DNA from: Psychrobacillus sp. OK032
GTDB taxonomy: Bacteria > Bacillota > Bacilli > Bacillales_A > Planococcaceae
Reading direction: 5' to 3'
NCBI RefSeq assembly: GCF_900111345.1
Contig: NZ_FOGY01000005.1
Span: 186,001 to 250,000 of the forward strand
DNA length: 64,000 nt
Part shown: piece after piece, positions 17,443 through 27,007 of the stretch
Numbering within the stretch: the stretch's first letter is position 1
Layout: the number at the start of each line of letters is the position of its first letter
The notes under the pieces: generated by a model
Seen by the model: only the letters and a program-made list of their open reading frames with translations
What the model was told of the DNA's origin: nothing
Database searches by the model: none
Translations under genes and position numbers: made by a program

Positions 17443-17940
17443 TTACTTAATTGTAAACGTCTGAATTAAACACGGTTCATCATCTACTATTTCATGCTTT
17501 TCTTCAAATTCAATTTTTAATTGTGCATATGTCTTTTACCAAAATGACACGGCAGGTAGGTTTTCAACCAGCTCAATAACAAAATATTTCCCATGTTTTT
17601 CTTCAAACAATTTCCCCAACACTTTGCTACCTAATCCTTGATCATTATACTTATTCAAAATAAAAATATCGTTTACGCTAAAATCATTTGCTTTTTTTAA
17701 AAGAGGTCGCTCTAAAAGTAGAAGAAAAACTATAATGATATTATCATTCTTAATAAAATGAGGTGATAATCCTTCCGTTTTACAAAACAACTCTAGATCT
17801 TCATAATGAAAAAAAACATCTACACCAATATCAATATTTGGTGTGAATTTTGAAAGGTCGTGCAAATATAATGAATACAAGTTTCGCAATATAGGTGCTT
17901 CTGTTTCTAAAACTTTCTGAAGAGTGATAGTCAATTTCAT
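17443..17940 (-). pseudogene. GNAT acetyltransferase interrupted by an in-frame stop
   Basis: The frame starts MKLTITLQKVLETEAPILRNLYS, shows the acetyl-CoA motif NDQGLGSKVLGKLF and reaches LVENLPAVSFW, where TAA (17536-17538) interrupts. The same frame then continues for about 30 plausible residues (KTYAQLKIEFEEKHEIVDDEP, then CLIQTFTIK) to a TAA at 17443-17445. PAVSFW(K/E)K is a normal GNAT C-terminal context, so one codon has probably mutated to a stop. The full frame, about 165 residues, is normal for the family. The 134-residue shortened product might still fold. GAAGGGGG precedes the ATG. Confidence 0.7.
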
Positions 17941-17981
17941 TTCCCCCTTCCAATAAAAACCTCATTATAATTACCTTCACT

Positions 17982-18722
17982 TCACAACGATTCCCCTAAA
18001 ATAAACTCTCTCGTTAGATGAAGTATTTCTTCTTGTATTTCTTTTTTATTTTTGTTTTCTGTTGAATACCCCACATGATATAGATAGCCCCTATAGTATG
18101 CGTACAATTCATTTGCTGCAGTAACTACAGTTGATATACGCTTTTTCTCTTCATCGTACGAATAATATCTATATGCTAGTGCACCATCGGTTGTAATCAC
18201 TTGGTGAAAAATTGGGATATCGTCGATTAACAGTTCGTTTCTTAACTCGTTACCCATATTATCCGTTTGTTGTTTTGTAAAATCATATTTTTCCAGTGGA
18301 TTTTCTTCAAGTTCTGTAACTGTTATTATATAAAATTCAGCTTTTTGATTGTATTCATTCGTATTAACATACGTATATTGCACTTGATTTTGTACAATAC
18401 TGTTTTCACCTTTTGAAGTAACGAGATATGCAGTTTGTTCATTCACTTCGAAAGGCAATTTTTTTGGATCCACAATATGAACTGCTTTCTTTATAGAAAC
18501 AGGTGCAACAATCATCATCTCATCAATTGGCAAAGGTTGATAATGCGTTATATTTTCCCTCTCATCGAGTTCGTCAACTGACTTAAAATACTCACTATAT
18601 GTTAGACCTTCCCCTTTAACCTTTTTTAAAGTAGGTTCATCTTGTTTGTTAGTACACCCTGCCATCATAAAGGCAAAAATCACTAGTAGTAAAATAGGTA
18701 TAACCATTTTATTACGAGTCAT
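17982..18722 (-). CDS. Lipoprotein of unknown function
   Basis: A 246-residue secreted lipoprotein. The signal peptide [20 protein letters not shown] ends at the lipobox AGC (Cys ~23). The mature part is polar with no domain I recognise; it includes many Tyr, e.g. LAYRYYSYDEEK and LYAYYRGYLYHVGYS. Its ATG overlaps the stop of a small membrane-protein gene (ATGA), so the two are translationally coupled. I cannot assign a function. Confidence 0.75.
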   Translation of the reverse strand: MTRNKMVIPILLLVIFAFMMAGCTNKQDEPTLKKVKGEGLTYSEYFKSVDELDERENITHYQPLPIDEMMIVAPVSIKKAVHIVDPKKLPFEVNEQTAYLVTSKGENSIVQNQVQYTYVNTNEYNQKAEFYIITVTELEENPLEKYDFTKQQTDNMGNELRNELLIDDIPIFHQVITTDGALAYRYYSYDEEKKRISTVVTAANELYAYYRGYLYHVGYSTENKNKKEIQEEILHLTREFILGESL

Positions 18723-18892
18723 TTGAAATCTCTTCTTTCATTTATCTTATTCTTATTAACTTTTAACATTTCCTTTAACGTAGAATGTATATTCGTTAGG
18801 CTAATTAAAATAAGGCCTAGCACTACAAAAGTAACAACTTCACCTGTAATAAACGAAATAATGCCAAGTATTATAAAATATAAAGTATACAA
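18719..18892 (-). CDS. Small membrane protein, start uncertain
   Basis: An open frame of about 57 codons encodes a very hydrophobic peptide (LYTLYFIILGIISFITG and VVTFVVLGLILISL) with a basic tail ending INERRDFK. Its stop TGA overlaps the lipoprotein ATG, the main reason to believe it. In frame only a TTG start is available. A better ATG at 18909-18911 (MDCKK..) would join the same frame if a run of seven A were six, so there may be a frameshift or slippage there. Unrecognised family. Confidence 0.5.
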   Translation of the reverse strand: MYTLYFIILGIISFITGEVVTFVVLGLILISLTNIHSTLKEMLKVNKNKINERRDFK

Positions 18893-18929
18893 CCATTTTT
18901 TTACAATCCATCCACTCTCTTCTTATTAT

Positions 18930-19076
18930 TCAATCAAAGGATTTCCACATACGAATTATCATTCTTGGTATGAAAATGATTATGTTCCAAATTAGTTCCA
19001 CAATGACAGAGTCACGGATTTCCTTCAGTATACTTTTAAAAAATCCATCTTCTTTCTTCGTTTGCTTTTCTTTCAT
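18930..19076 (-). CDS. Very small membrane-associated protein (48 residues)
   Basis: It reads MKEKQTKKEDGFFKSILKEI, then RDSVIVELIWNIIIFIPRMI and a short basic tail. A charged head is followed by one amphipathic or transmembrane helix. GAGG lies eight bases before the ATG. It ends 19 bases before the possible ATG of the next small gene and is first in a likely three-gene operon with that gene and the lipoprotein. I do not recognise the family. Confidence 0.55.
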   Translation of the reverse strand: MKEKQTKKEDGFFKSILKEIRDSVIVELIWNIIIFIPRMIIRMWKSFD

Positions 19077-19148
19077 TCCTTCATCCTCAATTCCATTTCT
19101 ACTAACAAGTTTATCCCACTAAAATTTTCGTCGTATGAAAAGCAAGTT

Positions 19149-19454
19149 TTAGAAGAATCGGAGTCCAAATTGCAAAAGTGAAATGATAATAGTGTTCGTT
19201 AGATTCTTTGGTATATCATAAATTGAAATGACTAAAAGTAACCAAAAAATAATAGAATTTGTACGTACTTCATATTGTTTCTTAATACTTTTATTGATTA
19301 ATCTACTTGTCATTGTATGGATAAAATACAACAGAAACGATACCCCAAACCAATTAACCCAAATATCCCCACTGTAAGAAATGCCAAAGCTCTCGTAAAT
19401 TACTCACAATACATTTTCAGCTAAAATAAAACCAAAAATCAAATAAATTAACAT
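19149..19454 (-). pseudogene. Decayed membrane protein gene
   Basis: A frame starting MLIYLIFGFILAENVL meets TGA at 19404-19406 and then continues without break (VIYESFGISYSGDIWVNWFG and so on) to a TAA at 19149. The 102 codons encode three hydrophobic segments separated by a basic loop (RLINKSIKKQYEVRTNS). No good ribosome site is seen at the ATG. This reads as a broken small membrane gene; a short product from an internal ATG at 19331 is possible. The rest of 19077-19645 shows nothing else I can support. Confidence 0.35.
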
Positions 19455-19599
19455 TTAAAAGCGAGAACCGTGGACATTTAAAGTAGCCAGTTTTTACCTC
19501 CCCCTTCTTTGGATCTTCACACTTTATCTACGTATTAATTTAGTAATCTGTTTCATATTTTTGAACTTTGTGTAAATGTTTATTAGGTTGAGAAAATGT

Positions 19600-19633
19600 A
19601 AAAAAGCAACCCCTTCATAAAAGGGATTGCTCT
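19600..19633 (-). terminator. Terminator of the amino acid ABC operon
   Basis: AGCAA-CCCCTT pairs with AAGGG-ATTGCT around CATAA; the minus strand ends in a T run, 13 bases past the ATPase stop. Confidence 0.8.
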
Positions 19634-19645
19634 TCATCATATCAT

Positions 19646-20368
19646 TTATAAAACTTTCTCTAAAAACTCTTTCGCTCTAGCCGATTTTGGCTCCGTGAAA
19701 AACTGTGCAGGTGGCGTATCTTCTACAAGCTGACCCGCATCAAGGAAAAGAATGCGATCTGCTACTTCACGTGCAAAGTTCATTTCATGCGTCACGATTA
19801 CCATTGTCATACCAGAGTCTGCAAGTGTCTTCATAACTGCTAGCACTTCTTTTACCATTTCAGGATCTAGCGCAGAAGTTGGCTCATCAAATAGCATAAC
19901 AGATGGATTCATCGCTAACGCACGAGCAATCGCTACACGCTGCTTTTGACCGCCAGATAAACGATTTGGATACTCATCACGTTTTTCAAAAAGACCTACT
20001 TTTCGTAATAACTCATCCGCTATTTCGATCGCCTGCTTCTTGGAAACGCCTTGTACATTCATTGGTGCATAAATTAAATTTTCAAGTACTGTTTTATGGG
20101 GAAATAAATGAAAATGTTGGAACACCATGCCGACATTTTCACGCACTTTCATAATGTTTGTGCGCTTATCCGTTACAATATCTTTGCCAATCGTAATGAC
20201 GCCATTTGTAGGCTCTTCCAACAAGTTTATACAGCGTAAAAATGTAGACTTTCCGGAGCCGGATGGACCGATGATTGCAATTACTTCTTTTTCTTTAATT
20301 TCAGTTGAAATGCCCTTTAGCACTTCATTATTACCGAATGATTTATGCAAGTTCTCTACTTTAATCAC
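19646..20368 (-). CDS. Polar amino acid ABC transporter ATPase
   Basis: A 240-residue GlnQ/HisP-type ATPase. Walker A is GPSGSGKST (~33), the Q loop [13 protein letters not shown], the signature [16 protein letters not shown], Walker [15 protein letters not shown] and the switch His VTHEMNFA; all are intact. It starts with GTG inside the end of the permease gene (8-base overlap). It energises the permease and binding protein encoded just upstream. Closest in pattern to glutamine, cystine or arginine importers; specificity is not readable. Confidence 0.93.
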   Translation of the reverse strand: MIKVENLHKSFGNNEVLKGISTEIKEKEVIAIIGPSGSGKSTFLRCINLLEEPTNGVITIGKDIVTDKRTNIMKVRENVGMVFQHFHLFPHKTVLENLIYAPMNVQGVSKKQAIEIADELLRKVGLFEKRDEYPNRLSGGQKQRVAIARALAMNPSVMLFDEPTSALDPEMVKEVLAVMKTLADSGMTMVIVTHEMNFAREVADRILFLDAGQLVEDTPPAQFFTEPKSARAKEFLEKVL

Positions 20369-21017
20369 TTCTACTCATCCTCTTTTCTAGCTTTTTACCA
20401 AGGAATGTTAAAATGAGCGTCATAATATAATAAATTACACCGGCAATCATTAATGCCTCTAAATAATGATAACTAGAACCGCCAACAACATAAGCACGAC
20501 GCATAATATCAAGCGCCCCGATTACTGTTACAATAGCAGATTCCTTATTTAATGTGATAAATTCATTCATTAATGCTGGCATAATATTTTTCATTGCCTG
20601 CGGTAAAATGATGTCCTTCATCATTTTTGCATAGGAAATTCCTAATGCAAGAGATGCTTCTTGCTGACCTCTATCAACCGCATTAATACCACCACGAATA
20701 ATCTCAGAAATATATGCACCAGAGTTTAATCCAAATGCAAGAATAGCTGCTGGCATCGGGTCGATATTAACGTCAAAAAGCTGAGGAATTGCATAGTAAA
20801 TAATCATTAGTTGTAGGACAAGCGGAGTCCCTCGGAATATAGATGTATAAAAATCCGCTACTAACTTTAGTGCGGTAATCTTCCCAATTTTGCAAAGCGC
20901 TAGTAATATACCAAGCACCATTCCTATAATTGTTGCTCCGATAACAATTTGAAGCGTAACACCTATCCCTTTTAATATATAAGGAATAGAGGGAACGACA
21001 GCAGTAAAATCTAACAC
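20361..21017 (-). CDS. Polar amino acid ABC transporter permease
   Basis: A 218-residue HisM/GlnP-family permease with about five helices. The N-terminal Gly/Thr-rich helix [19 protein letters not shown] and the cytoplasmic EAA loop [25 protein letters not shown] are clear. The start is GTG with GGAGGG seven bases before it. It lies between the binding protein and the ATPase in one operon; a single permease gene implies a homodimer. Confidence 0.92.
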   Translation of the reverse strand: MLDFTAVVPSIPYILKGIGVTLQIVIGATIIGMVLGILLALCKIGKITALKLVADFYTSIFRGTPLVLQLMIIYYAIPQLFDVNIDPMPAAILAFGLNSGAYISEIIRGGINAVDRGQQEASLALGISYAKMMKDIILPQAMKNIMPALMNEFITLNKESAIVTVIGALDIMRRAYVVGGSSYHYLEALMIAGVIYYIMTLILTFLGKKLEKRMSRSD

Positions 21018-21107
21018 ATCGTTACCCTCCTTTCTATTCGAACTATTTAAATCTTAGCCAGAGTTCCTCGAGAATCAGCAGTTATTATTTGCAGAGTCAG
21101 GTTGATT

Positions 21108-21908
21108 TTATTCTGCGTCGACTACAAACCATTTCTGTCTTAATTCTTCAATTTTCCCGCTATCGGTTAATTCTTTAATTGCTTGGTCGAATTGCGCTTT
21201 TAGTTCGCTGCCTTCTGGGAATACAGCTGCCTTATAGTCCACATCGTCTATTGCTACCGGGAAATACGTTAAATCTGGATTTCGCTCTACATAGTTTTCA
21301 GCTACGATATCTTCAATAATTGCAGCGTCAAATCGTTTCGTCATTAATTCTTGTACTACTTCTGGGATTAAGTTACGGCTCTCCACTTTCATATCGACCG
21401 TTTTTGCCACTTCTTTTGCAAGATCTTCTTGAATGGAAGAAATTTGGGCACCTACTGTTTTGCCTGCTAAATCTTCTAATGTTTTAATGCCACTATCTTT
21501 TTTCGTAACAACCATTTGTTGCGTTTCGTTGTATGGTTCGGAGAAGTCTACTACTTTGTCACGTTCTGGGTTTGGAGTCATACCTGCTAATACGAAATCT
21601 ACTTTGCCTGCTTGTATTGCTGGGATTAAGCCGTTAAAATCAATGTTTTCCACTTTAACTTCAAAACCTAATTTTTCACCAATTAAATTGGCAAGATCTA
21701 TATCAAAACCAATGATTTCTTCTCCTTTTGCTGTATCAACAAACTCGAATGGTGGATAGTCAGCAGACGTACCCATTACTAATACCTTTTTATCTTCTGT
21801 TGTTGTTCCTTCACTACCGGATGATTTTTCGTTTTCTGTCTTAGTACCACAAGCTGCTAATACAGCGATAACCAGTACTAGCATGAACATAAATAATTTA
21901 TTCTTCAT
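21108..21908 (-). CDS. Amino acid ABC transporter substrate-binding lipoprotein
   Basis: A 266-residue family 3 solute-binding protein. The lipoprotein signal ends LAAC (Cys ~20), followed by a Ser/Glu/Thr linker. Lobe motifs include YPPFEFVDTAKGEEIIGFDIDLANLI and VDFVLAGMTPNPERDKVVDFSEPY, the usual amino-acid-binding signature. It is anchored to the outer membrane face and feeds the GlnP/GlnQ-type permease downstream. Being cotranscribed with a class III aminotransferase suggests the ligand is an amino group donor such as an omega-amino or basic amino acid (inference). Confidence 0.92.
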   Translation of the reverse strand: MKNKLFMFMLVLVIAVLAACGTKTENEKSSGSEGTTTEDKKVLVMGTSADYPPFEFVDTAKGEEIIGFDIDLANLIGEKLGFEVKVENIDFNGLIPAIQAGKVDFVLAGMTPNPERDKVVDFSEPYNETQQMVVTKKDSGIKTLEDLAGKTVGAQISSIQEDLAKEVAKTVDMKVESRNLIPEVVQELMTKRFDAAIIEDIVAENYVERNPDLTYFPVAIDDVDYKAAVFPEGSELKAQFDQAIKELTDSGKIEELRQKWFVVDAE

Positions 21909-21910
21909 TA

Positions 21911-23230
21911 TTAATTCTCCTCCATATAACGATTAATTGCCTTTTCCAGCATTCCTAAACCGTCGTCTATTTGTTCTTTTGTTATTGTTAAAGGTGGAAT
22001 CATTCGAATAACTTCCCCTTCGTTACCACATAGATAGAAAAGTACGCCTTCTTCTAACGCATAGTCAAGAATTTTCATCACCGCTTGTCCATCAACCTTA
22101 CCCGTTTCTGGATTGGAGATTTCAATTCCTATCATTAAACCGACTGAGCGAATATCACTAATAATAGGATATTTCGTTTGAAGTTTTTTTAATTGTTCTG
22201 TTGCATATGCTCCAACAACTTTTGAGTTTTCCACAAGGTTTTCTTCATGAAATATTTCTAAAGTCGTTAAAGCAACTGAACATGCAATTGGATTACCGCC
22301 GAATGTTGTACCATGCATGCCAAGTGGCCATTTTTTCATTAATTCCTTCGAAGCTACTGTCGCACTTAATGGAAGACCGGATGCAATGCCTTTTGCAATT
22401 GCCATAATATCGGGTGTTACGCCAAAGTATTGTGAAGCAAACCATTCGCCAGTACGACCGAAACCTGTTTGTACTTCATCAAAAATTAATAAAATTCCAT
22501 TCTCATCACAGATTTCTCTAATTTTCTTTACCCAAGCCTTCGGAGGAATAATGTATCCACCTTCTCCAAGCACTGGTTCTAAAATGACACAAGCAACTTC
22601 TTCTGGTGTAACTTGGTGTTTAAAAAGACGTGTAAAATCTTTTTCTAGCTGTTCTACACAGTAAATTTCTGGATCTATTCCGGCTGGGCAACCTTTTACG
22701 TCTGCATACGGAATTTGATAGGACAAATGAGATGGCTGTAAAAACTTACGATATTTACTTTTAGATGTTGTTACACCTAATGCCCCAAGAGAACGACCGT
22801 GGAAGCAACCAGTAAATGATACAACATACGGGCGCTCTGTCACGAATTTCGCAAGTTTCAACGCACCTTCAATTGCCTCCGTTCCGCTATTTGCAAAGAA
22901 AAAGCAATCTAAATCCCCTGGTAAGACTTCCCCTAGATTTTTGGAAAGCTTTAAAATAGATTCGTACATAATAACGCCAGATGGACCATGTACAAGTTGA
23001 TCCGCCGCATCCTTAATGCTTTGTACAACTTTTGGATGACGATGTCCTGTATTAGCTACCGCAATCCCTGATGTAAAGTCCAAATATGTTTTGCCGTCTA
23101 CACCGTAGTAGTAGCAACCCTCTTCCTTCACAATCGGAATATTTGGGTGATCTTTTGCCATACTTGGCGCTAAATAATCCCCCATATTATCATATAATTC
23201 TAACCAGTTACTCAAACTGCTCACCTTCAC
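21911..23230 (-). CDS. Class III aminotransferase (GABA/ornithine type)
   Basis: A 439-residue PLP-dependent class III aminotransferase. Visible are [54 protein letters not shown] (with the PLP-contact Asp) and the PLP Lys in [13 protein letters not shown]. Length and pattern fit 4-aminobutyrate or related omega-amino acid transaminases. The first codon could be GTG as given or a TTG 15 bases in, better placed after AAGGTG. It is first in an operon with an amino acid ABC importer, so it may use the imported substrate. Confidence 0.9.
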   Translation of the reverse strand: MKVSSLSNWLELYDNMGDYLAPSMAKDHPNIPIVKEEGCYYYGVDGKTYLDFTSGIAVANTGHRHPKVVQSIKDAADQLVHGPSGVIMYESILKLSKNLGEVLPGDLDCFFFANSGTEAIEGALKLAKFVTERPYVVSFTGCFHGRSLGALGVTTSKSKYRKFLQPSHLSYQIPYADVKGCPAGIDPEIYCVEQLEKDFTRLFKHQVTPEEVACVILEPVLGEGGYIIPPKAWVKKIREICDENGILLIFDEVQTGFGRTGEWFASQYFGVTPDIMAIAKGIASGLPLSATVASKELMKKWPLGMHGTTFGGNPIACSVALTTLEIFHEENLVENSKVVGAYATEQLKKLQTKYPIISDIRSVGLMIGIEISNPETGKVDGQAVMKILDYALEEGVLFYLCGNEGEVIRMIPPLTITKEQIDDGLGMLEKAINRYMEEN

Positions 23231-23334
23231 TTTTCCGTATGTTATTCTATCGATAACAAAGAGTTAAACACTAACTATTCGTAATAGTAGGAAACGCTTC
23301 GTTCGTACTTTGACTGTTTTTTTGACATGTATAT

Positions 23335-23363
23335 AATATAGACCCCCACGTATAAATATTCAA
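23335..23363 (-). promoter_or_regulatory. Sigma-A promoter of the aminotransferase-ABC operon
   Basis: On the minus strand: TTGAAT, 17 bases, TATATT, about 105 bases upstream of the aminotransferase start. Confidence 0.5.
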
Positions 23364-23723
23364 CAACTTTTTTTGGTGAATATTAAAGTTTTAATTAGTA
23401 GAATTTTCAGTGTTCCAACCTTTAAAAATTTCAGTTATGAATGTATTATCATTCCCATGAGTACCGACATTCATACTATAAGACTCCTTCTTTTCTTAAA
23501 CATTTCTAATACCATATTCCTTGCTTCATTACAAAGCAGCTCTGCTTTTAATAATAACCTTTTGGTAATTCAAGAACTAAGACATTTGTACAATCCATTC
23601 TTCATAATATAAAATAAAAAAATAAACATAAAATGAAGATATTCACACTTCTGTCAATAATTGTTATCCATACTGAAAATTTGGCTCTGCCTGTGAATGC
23701 TAGTTTATTAAGGGGGTTTGTGG
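23364..23723. other. Intergenic stretch, no confident gene
   Basis: 360 AT-rich bases. On the minus strand a short frame reading RLLLKAELLCNEARNMVLEM lacks a start. A 27-codon frame (MNVGTHGNDNTFITEIF..) follows a good GAAGGAG site, but nothing supports either as a gene. Confidence 0.4.
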
Positions 23724-24314
23724 ATGTTATTAATATTAAGTATATTAATAGTATTAGGTTATACTACATTCTTGATCTTCAAAATTTCTTTCAATACAGA
23801 GAAATTGGCAGGCATGACAGCCATGATAATAGTGATGTCATTGGGAATGATGTCAAGTTTGGTTATTGGATTAATCTCAGGAATAATTTATAAAAATGAT
23901 TTAACTTCTTCAACGATTCTTGCCATTGTTCTAAGTTTATTTGTTGGTTATTTTTTAGGTAAAGGATTGGGCTTGGTTGTTATAATTGAAGGAATGGCAG
24001 CTTCACTAATGGGTAGCATGATGGGAGCAATGTTGGGGGAAATGTTACCATCAGAGAACTTTCAGATTATGTTAGCGTTTATGGATGCCCTGTATATCAT
24101 AGTTGTATATTTAATCTTACTTCAAATCAGAGATATTTTAAGGAAAAGTAGTGATAAAGCACCCACTATTAATCACACCTACACTTCAATCTTCATAATG
24201 GTTATATTAATTGCTATCGTATTATTTACTACTTTTTATGAAGTTAATCATACTGAAAAGCAAATAAATGATCGACCTGTTGAAAACCAGTTGAATGAGC
24301 ATAATCATCATTAA
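23724..24314 (+). CDS. Polytopic membrane protein with His-rich tail
   Basis: A 196-residue protein with about five or six hydrophobic helices, a striking Gly/Met-rich helix (EGMAASLMGSMMGAMLGEML) and a polar tail ending NEHNHH. The start is the ATG seven bases after AAGGGGG; the frame opens two codons earlier at TTG. The Met-rich helix and terminal His suggest metal contact, and it converges on a laccase gene 45 bases away, so a copper-related role is possible but only inferred. Unrecognised family. Confidence 0.7.
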   Translation: MLLILSILIVLGYTTFLIFKISFNTEKLAGMTAMIIVMSLGMMSSLVIGLISGIIYKNDLTSSTILAIVLSLFVGYFLGKGLGLVVIIEGMAASLMGSMMGAMLGEMLPSENFQIMLAFMDALYIIVVYLILLQIRDILRKSSDKAPTINHTYTSIFIMVILIAIVLFTTFYEVNHTEKQINDRPVENQLNEHNHH

Positions 24315-24359
24315 AGGAAAATAATCGATTACAGATTGATAAATAGACTGAAAATAGTT

Positions 24360-26051
24360 TTATCCAATAACAATAAACGGTCTCATCATCTCATAATCTT
24401 CGTGCTCCAAGATATGGCAGTGCCATACATACAGTCCTTTATATGCACCATCGAACTTCATAATAATACGAGTTATCTGTTTTGGATTTGCTCTTACTGT
24501 ATCCTTCAATCCTCGTTCTTGTGGTTCGGGAGATATTGCTGGACCCGTATAATGAATAATTTTCTCCTTTTTATACTTTTCTACATCGAAATCTCTTCGG
24601 TCTAATATTTGAAAATCAATTAAGTGAATATGGATAGGATGTGTATCGGCCGTTAAGTTGATAAGATACCATAATTCGGTTGAACCTAATTCTGGCTTCT
24701 CTGTAATAGGGTCATCCCACCGCTTATTATCTAATAGCATGAAATCTCGTCCATACTGATCCATATTATTTTTTAATGTTAGGTATCTTATCTTTGAAGC
24801 TGACTGTTCTATTATTTCTGGAAGAGGCATCATATAAGCTGGGATAACACTCGTATCAACACTCGAGAGTGGAAGGATTACTCTAAATTTCATCACTTCA
24901 CCAACCGTATTATCATTTGGTGTCTCTCCCCTTGGAAAAGGAGCAGGGGCACTATTTTTCATGATGATATTTCTTCCCTCAAGATTTGTGAAATCAATAA
25001 TGATATCCACTCTTTCAGCAGGAGCCAATTTAATTTCTTTAATGCCTATTGGATATTCCATTAAGCCTCCATCTGTTCCGATTTGATATATAAGTTGACC
25101 TGAATCAAGTTTGATCCTATAGAAACGGGTGTTAGATCCATTTAGTAGCCTAAACCGATATTTCCGTGGTTCCACATTTAAATAGGGCCATACCTTGCCA
25201 TTTACAAGTATAGTATCCCCAATGAATTCAGGAATCACTGACGTTTCTAATTCCGAGACTTGTTTTTCTGGTTGTTTCGGGTAATACAGAGAACCGTCCT
25301 TATTAAAGGATTTGTCTTGTATAATAAGCGGAATTTCAAAATCACCAGATGGTAAATTCATCGAACGTTCCTGCTGATTCCTTACTAGAAAAAATCCCGC
25401 CAAACCCGCATATACATTCAGTCTTGTGATTCCAAGTGCGTGATCATGATACCAAAGGGTACAAGCTTGCATGATATTATCATATTGATACACTTTTTTC
25501 CTAAAATATGGCCCTACTTGTTCGAATCCTTTTGTAAACCAAGCCTCTGGATAACCATCGCTTTCTGATTCAACACTAGCGCCGTGTACATGTACAACCG
25601 TTCTTACTTCTGGTACATCCATATGGGCACCATGTACAGTATGATCAATAGGTAAAAGATGCTTTTTGGGAAGATTATTGCTCCATTTAATAAATACCTT
25701 TTCTCCGCTTTCCACCTCAATGGTAGGTCCTGGATAGCTGCCTTCGTACCCCCAAACCGTTGTATTTGGTAATTCACTATGGAGGGATTGCTTAAATTCT
25801 GTCATATTAACTTTGTAATAAGTGAAAAAATGATCTTTTCGACGTGGTTTTAAAACAGGGAGAATGGGAAGTTCATCGATGAATTTCGATAGAATCATAT
25901 TTGTTGGCTTTGTCTTGCTCTCTCCACATTGTTTATCAGGGGTACATTTACATTGATCTCCACATGTACAACTCAGATTTTGGCAATACGGGTTCGGACA
26001 GGGTTTGGGAAAGGGTTGTAGATTTTGTGAAAATTCGTCATTAACGTTCAT
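24360..26051 (-). CDS. cotA: CotA-type multicopper oxidase (spore-coat laccase)
   Basis: A 563-residue bacterial laccase of the CotA type with three cupredoxin domains. The copper motifs are all present: HVHGA, WYHDHALGITR, HPIHIHLIDF and the C-terminal HCHILEHEDYEMM, which holds the T1 Cys-His. No secretion signal is seen, as expected for a coat protein loaded from the mother cell. Unusual is an N-terminal extension with a Cys cluster (NPYCQNLSCTCGDQCKCTPD) at about residues 20-40, absent from B. subtilis CotA as I recall it. AAGGAGG precedes the ATG. Confidence 0.92.
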   Translation of the reverse strand: MNVNDEFSQNLQPFPKPCPNPYCQNLSCTCGDQCKCTPDKQCGESKTKPTNMILSKFIDELPILPVLKPRRKDHFFTYYKVNMTEFKQSLHSELPNTTVWGYEGSYPGPTIEVESGEKVFIKWSNNLPKKHLLPIDHTVHGAHMDVPEVRTVVHVHGASVESESDGYPEAWFTKGFEQVGPYFRKKVYQYDNIMQACTLWYHDHALGITRLNVYAGLAGFFLVRNQQERSMNLPSGDFEIPLIIQDKSFNKDGSLYYPKQPEKQVSELETSVIPEFIGDTILVNGKVWPYLNVEPRKYRFRLLNGSNTRFYRIKLDSGQLIYQIGTDGGLMEYPIGIKEIKLAPAERVDIIIDFTNLEGRNIIMKNSAPAPFPRGETPNDNTVGEVMKFRVILPLSSVDTSVIPAYMMPLPEIIEQSASKIRYLTLKNNMDQYGRDFMLLDNKRWDDPITEKPELGSTELWYLINLTADTHPIHIHLIDFQILDRRDFDVEKYKKEKIIHYTGPAISPEPQERGLKDTVRANPKQITRIIMKFDGAYKGLYVWHCHILEHEDYEMMRPFIVIG

Positions 26052-26141
26052 TCATATTCCTCCTTTTTTTGTATATATACGCTACTTTATTAGAAGGTTT
26101 ATTTAGCGTTCTAAAACTTGTGAGATATTTCGATTGAATTT

Positions 26142-26254
26142 TTATATAGGTGGAATGGGAAAATCATCTTCAAACTTAAAGAGAATCATAACTCCATCCT
26201 TTTAATAAACTGTTGATTAGTATCAAAACCAAATTCAATCTTTAAAGTAACCAT
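26142..26254 (-). other. Two tiny overlapping ORFs upstream of the laccase
   Basis: A 22-codon frame (MVTLKIEFGFDTNQQFIKRM..) begins three bases after GAAGGGG. Its stop overlaps the ATG of a 15-codon frame (MILFKFEDDFPIPPI) by ATGA. This could be a leader peptide pair, one frameshifted small gene, or chance. The rest of 26052-26392 shows no other gene. Confidence 0.25.
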
Positions 26255-26354
26255 CAACCCCTTCTTACTTGACTGTGGTTAGGAGTTTTTCATTTGCTAG
26301 AAGCTTTGTTACTTTGATATAAGACAAACTACCTTATTCATCACGTAATCTTTT

Positions 26355-26363
26355 CATAATCTA
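26355..26363 (+). promoter_or_regulatory. Sporulation-type -10 element
   Basis: CATAATCTA matches the CATANNNTA -10 pattern of sigma-E/sigma-K promoters, 30 bases before the YjcZ-family start. No convincing -35 was found. Confidence 0.3.
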
Positions 26364-26392
26364 TAAATAGTATTAGAAAAGAGGGATGTAAG

Positions 26393-26500
26393 ATGTCTGA
26401 ATATGAAGGCGGAGGATACGGTAGACCAGTATCGAACTTTGCGCTGATTGTAGTTTTGTTTATCCTACTTATCATTGTAGGAACATCTTTTATGTATTAA
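26393..26500 (+). CDS. YjcZ-family sporulation peptide
   Basis: A 35-residue peptide: a Gly-rich head (MSEYEGGGYGRPVSNF), one hydrophobic helix (ALIVVLFILLIIVG) and the end TSFMY. FALIVVLFILLIIVG is the hallmark of the YjcZ/SscA small sporulation proteins, which are made late and found in spores. GAGGG lies before the ATG. It stands alone, divergent from the laccase gene. The family assignment rests on pattern recognition of a very short protein. Confidence 0.8.
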   Translation: MSEYEGGGYGRPVSNFALIVVLFILLIIVGTSFMY

Positions 26501-27007
26501 AAACAAATATGTTGATTATTTGAATTAACGAGAGAAATCTTTGCTCTGACAAGCATCACTCCTTAGTCGTATGGCATTTAGTCTGTTTTATCGAACGATT
26601 TTTAGAGAGATAATTAAGTAGGAAAAAATAATATTAATACAATCCCCTCCTGTACCTTCTCCTCTTAAAAATCGACCTGCTCTTAAGTGAGTCGGTCGAT
26701 TTTTTCAATAGAATAAATTTAGGTTATCAGTAATTTTGCATGCATTCTTCGTTCCAACAGATTCACTCGATCTCGTTAATCAGTATATTTCTTAACCTAT
26801 TCCTTATAAAGTTCATCATTTTGTTTAGAACCATATGGTAAACATATTCTGTTATATCTTCCCCGCTTTTGTATCATATTCTCAAAAAGTGGGATTATCT
26901 TCTTTAATATACATGCAATAATATATGCACTGTATCTTTGTCCTCATACAGTTCCAAAGTGTATGACAAGCATATTATATCTGTATTACGATTAGGAGGG
27001 ATTATCA
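26501..27007. other. Intergenic stretch
   Basis: About 500 bases without a supportable gene. It contains the terminator at 26667-26705 and AT-rich DNA leading into the methyltransferase ribosome site. Frames of 16-24 codons are present on both strands but lack ribosome sites. Confidence 0.5.
26667..26705 (+). terminator. Rho-independent terminator
   Basis: AAAAATCGACC pairs with GGTCGATTTTTT across a 16-base spacer that includes a small inner CTTAAG palindrome. Confidence 0.75.

Noticed and set aside
23373-23612. 79-residue plus-strand frame
   Set aside because: No ribosome site, no recognisable pattern, and it lies in an AT-rich promoter region.
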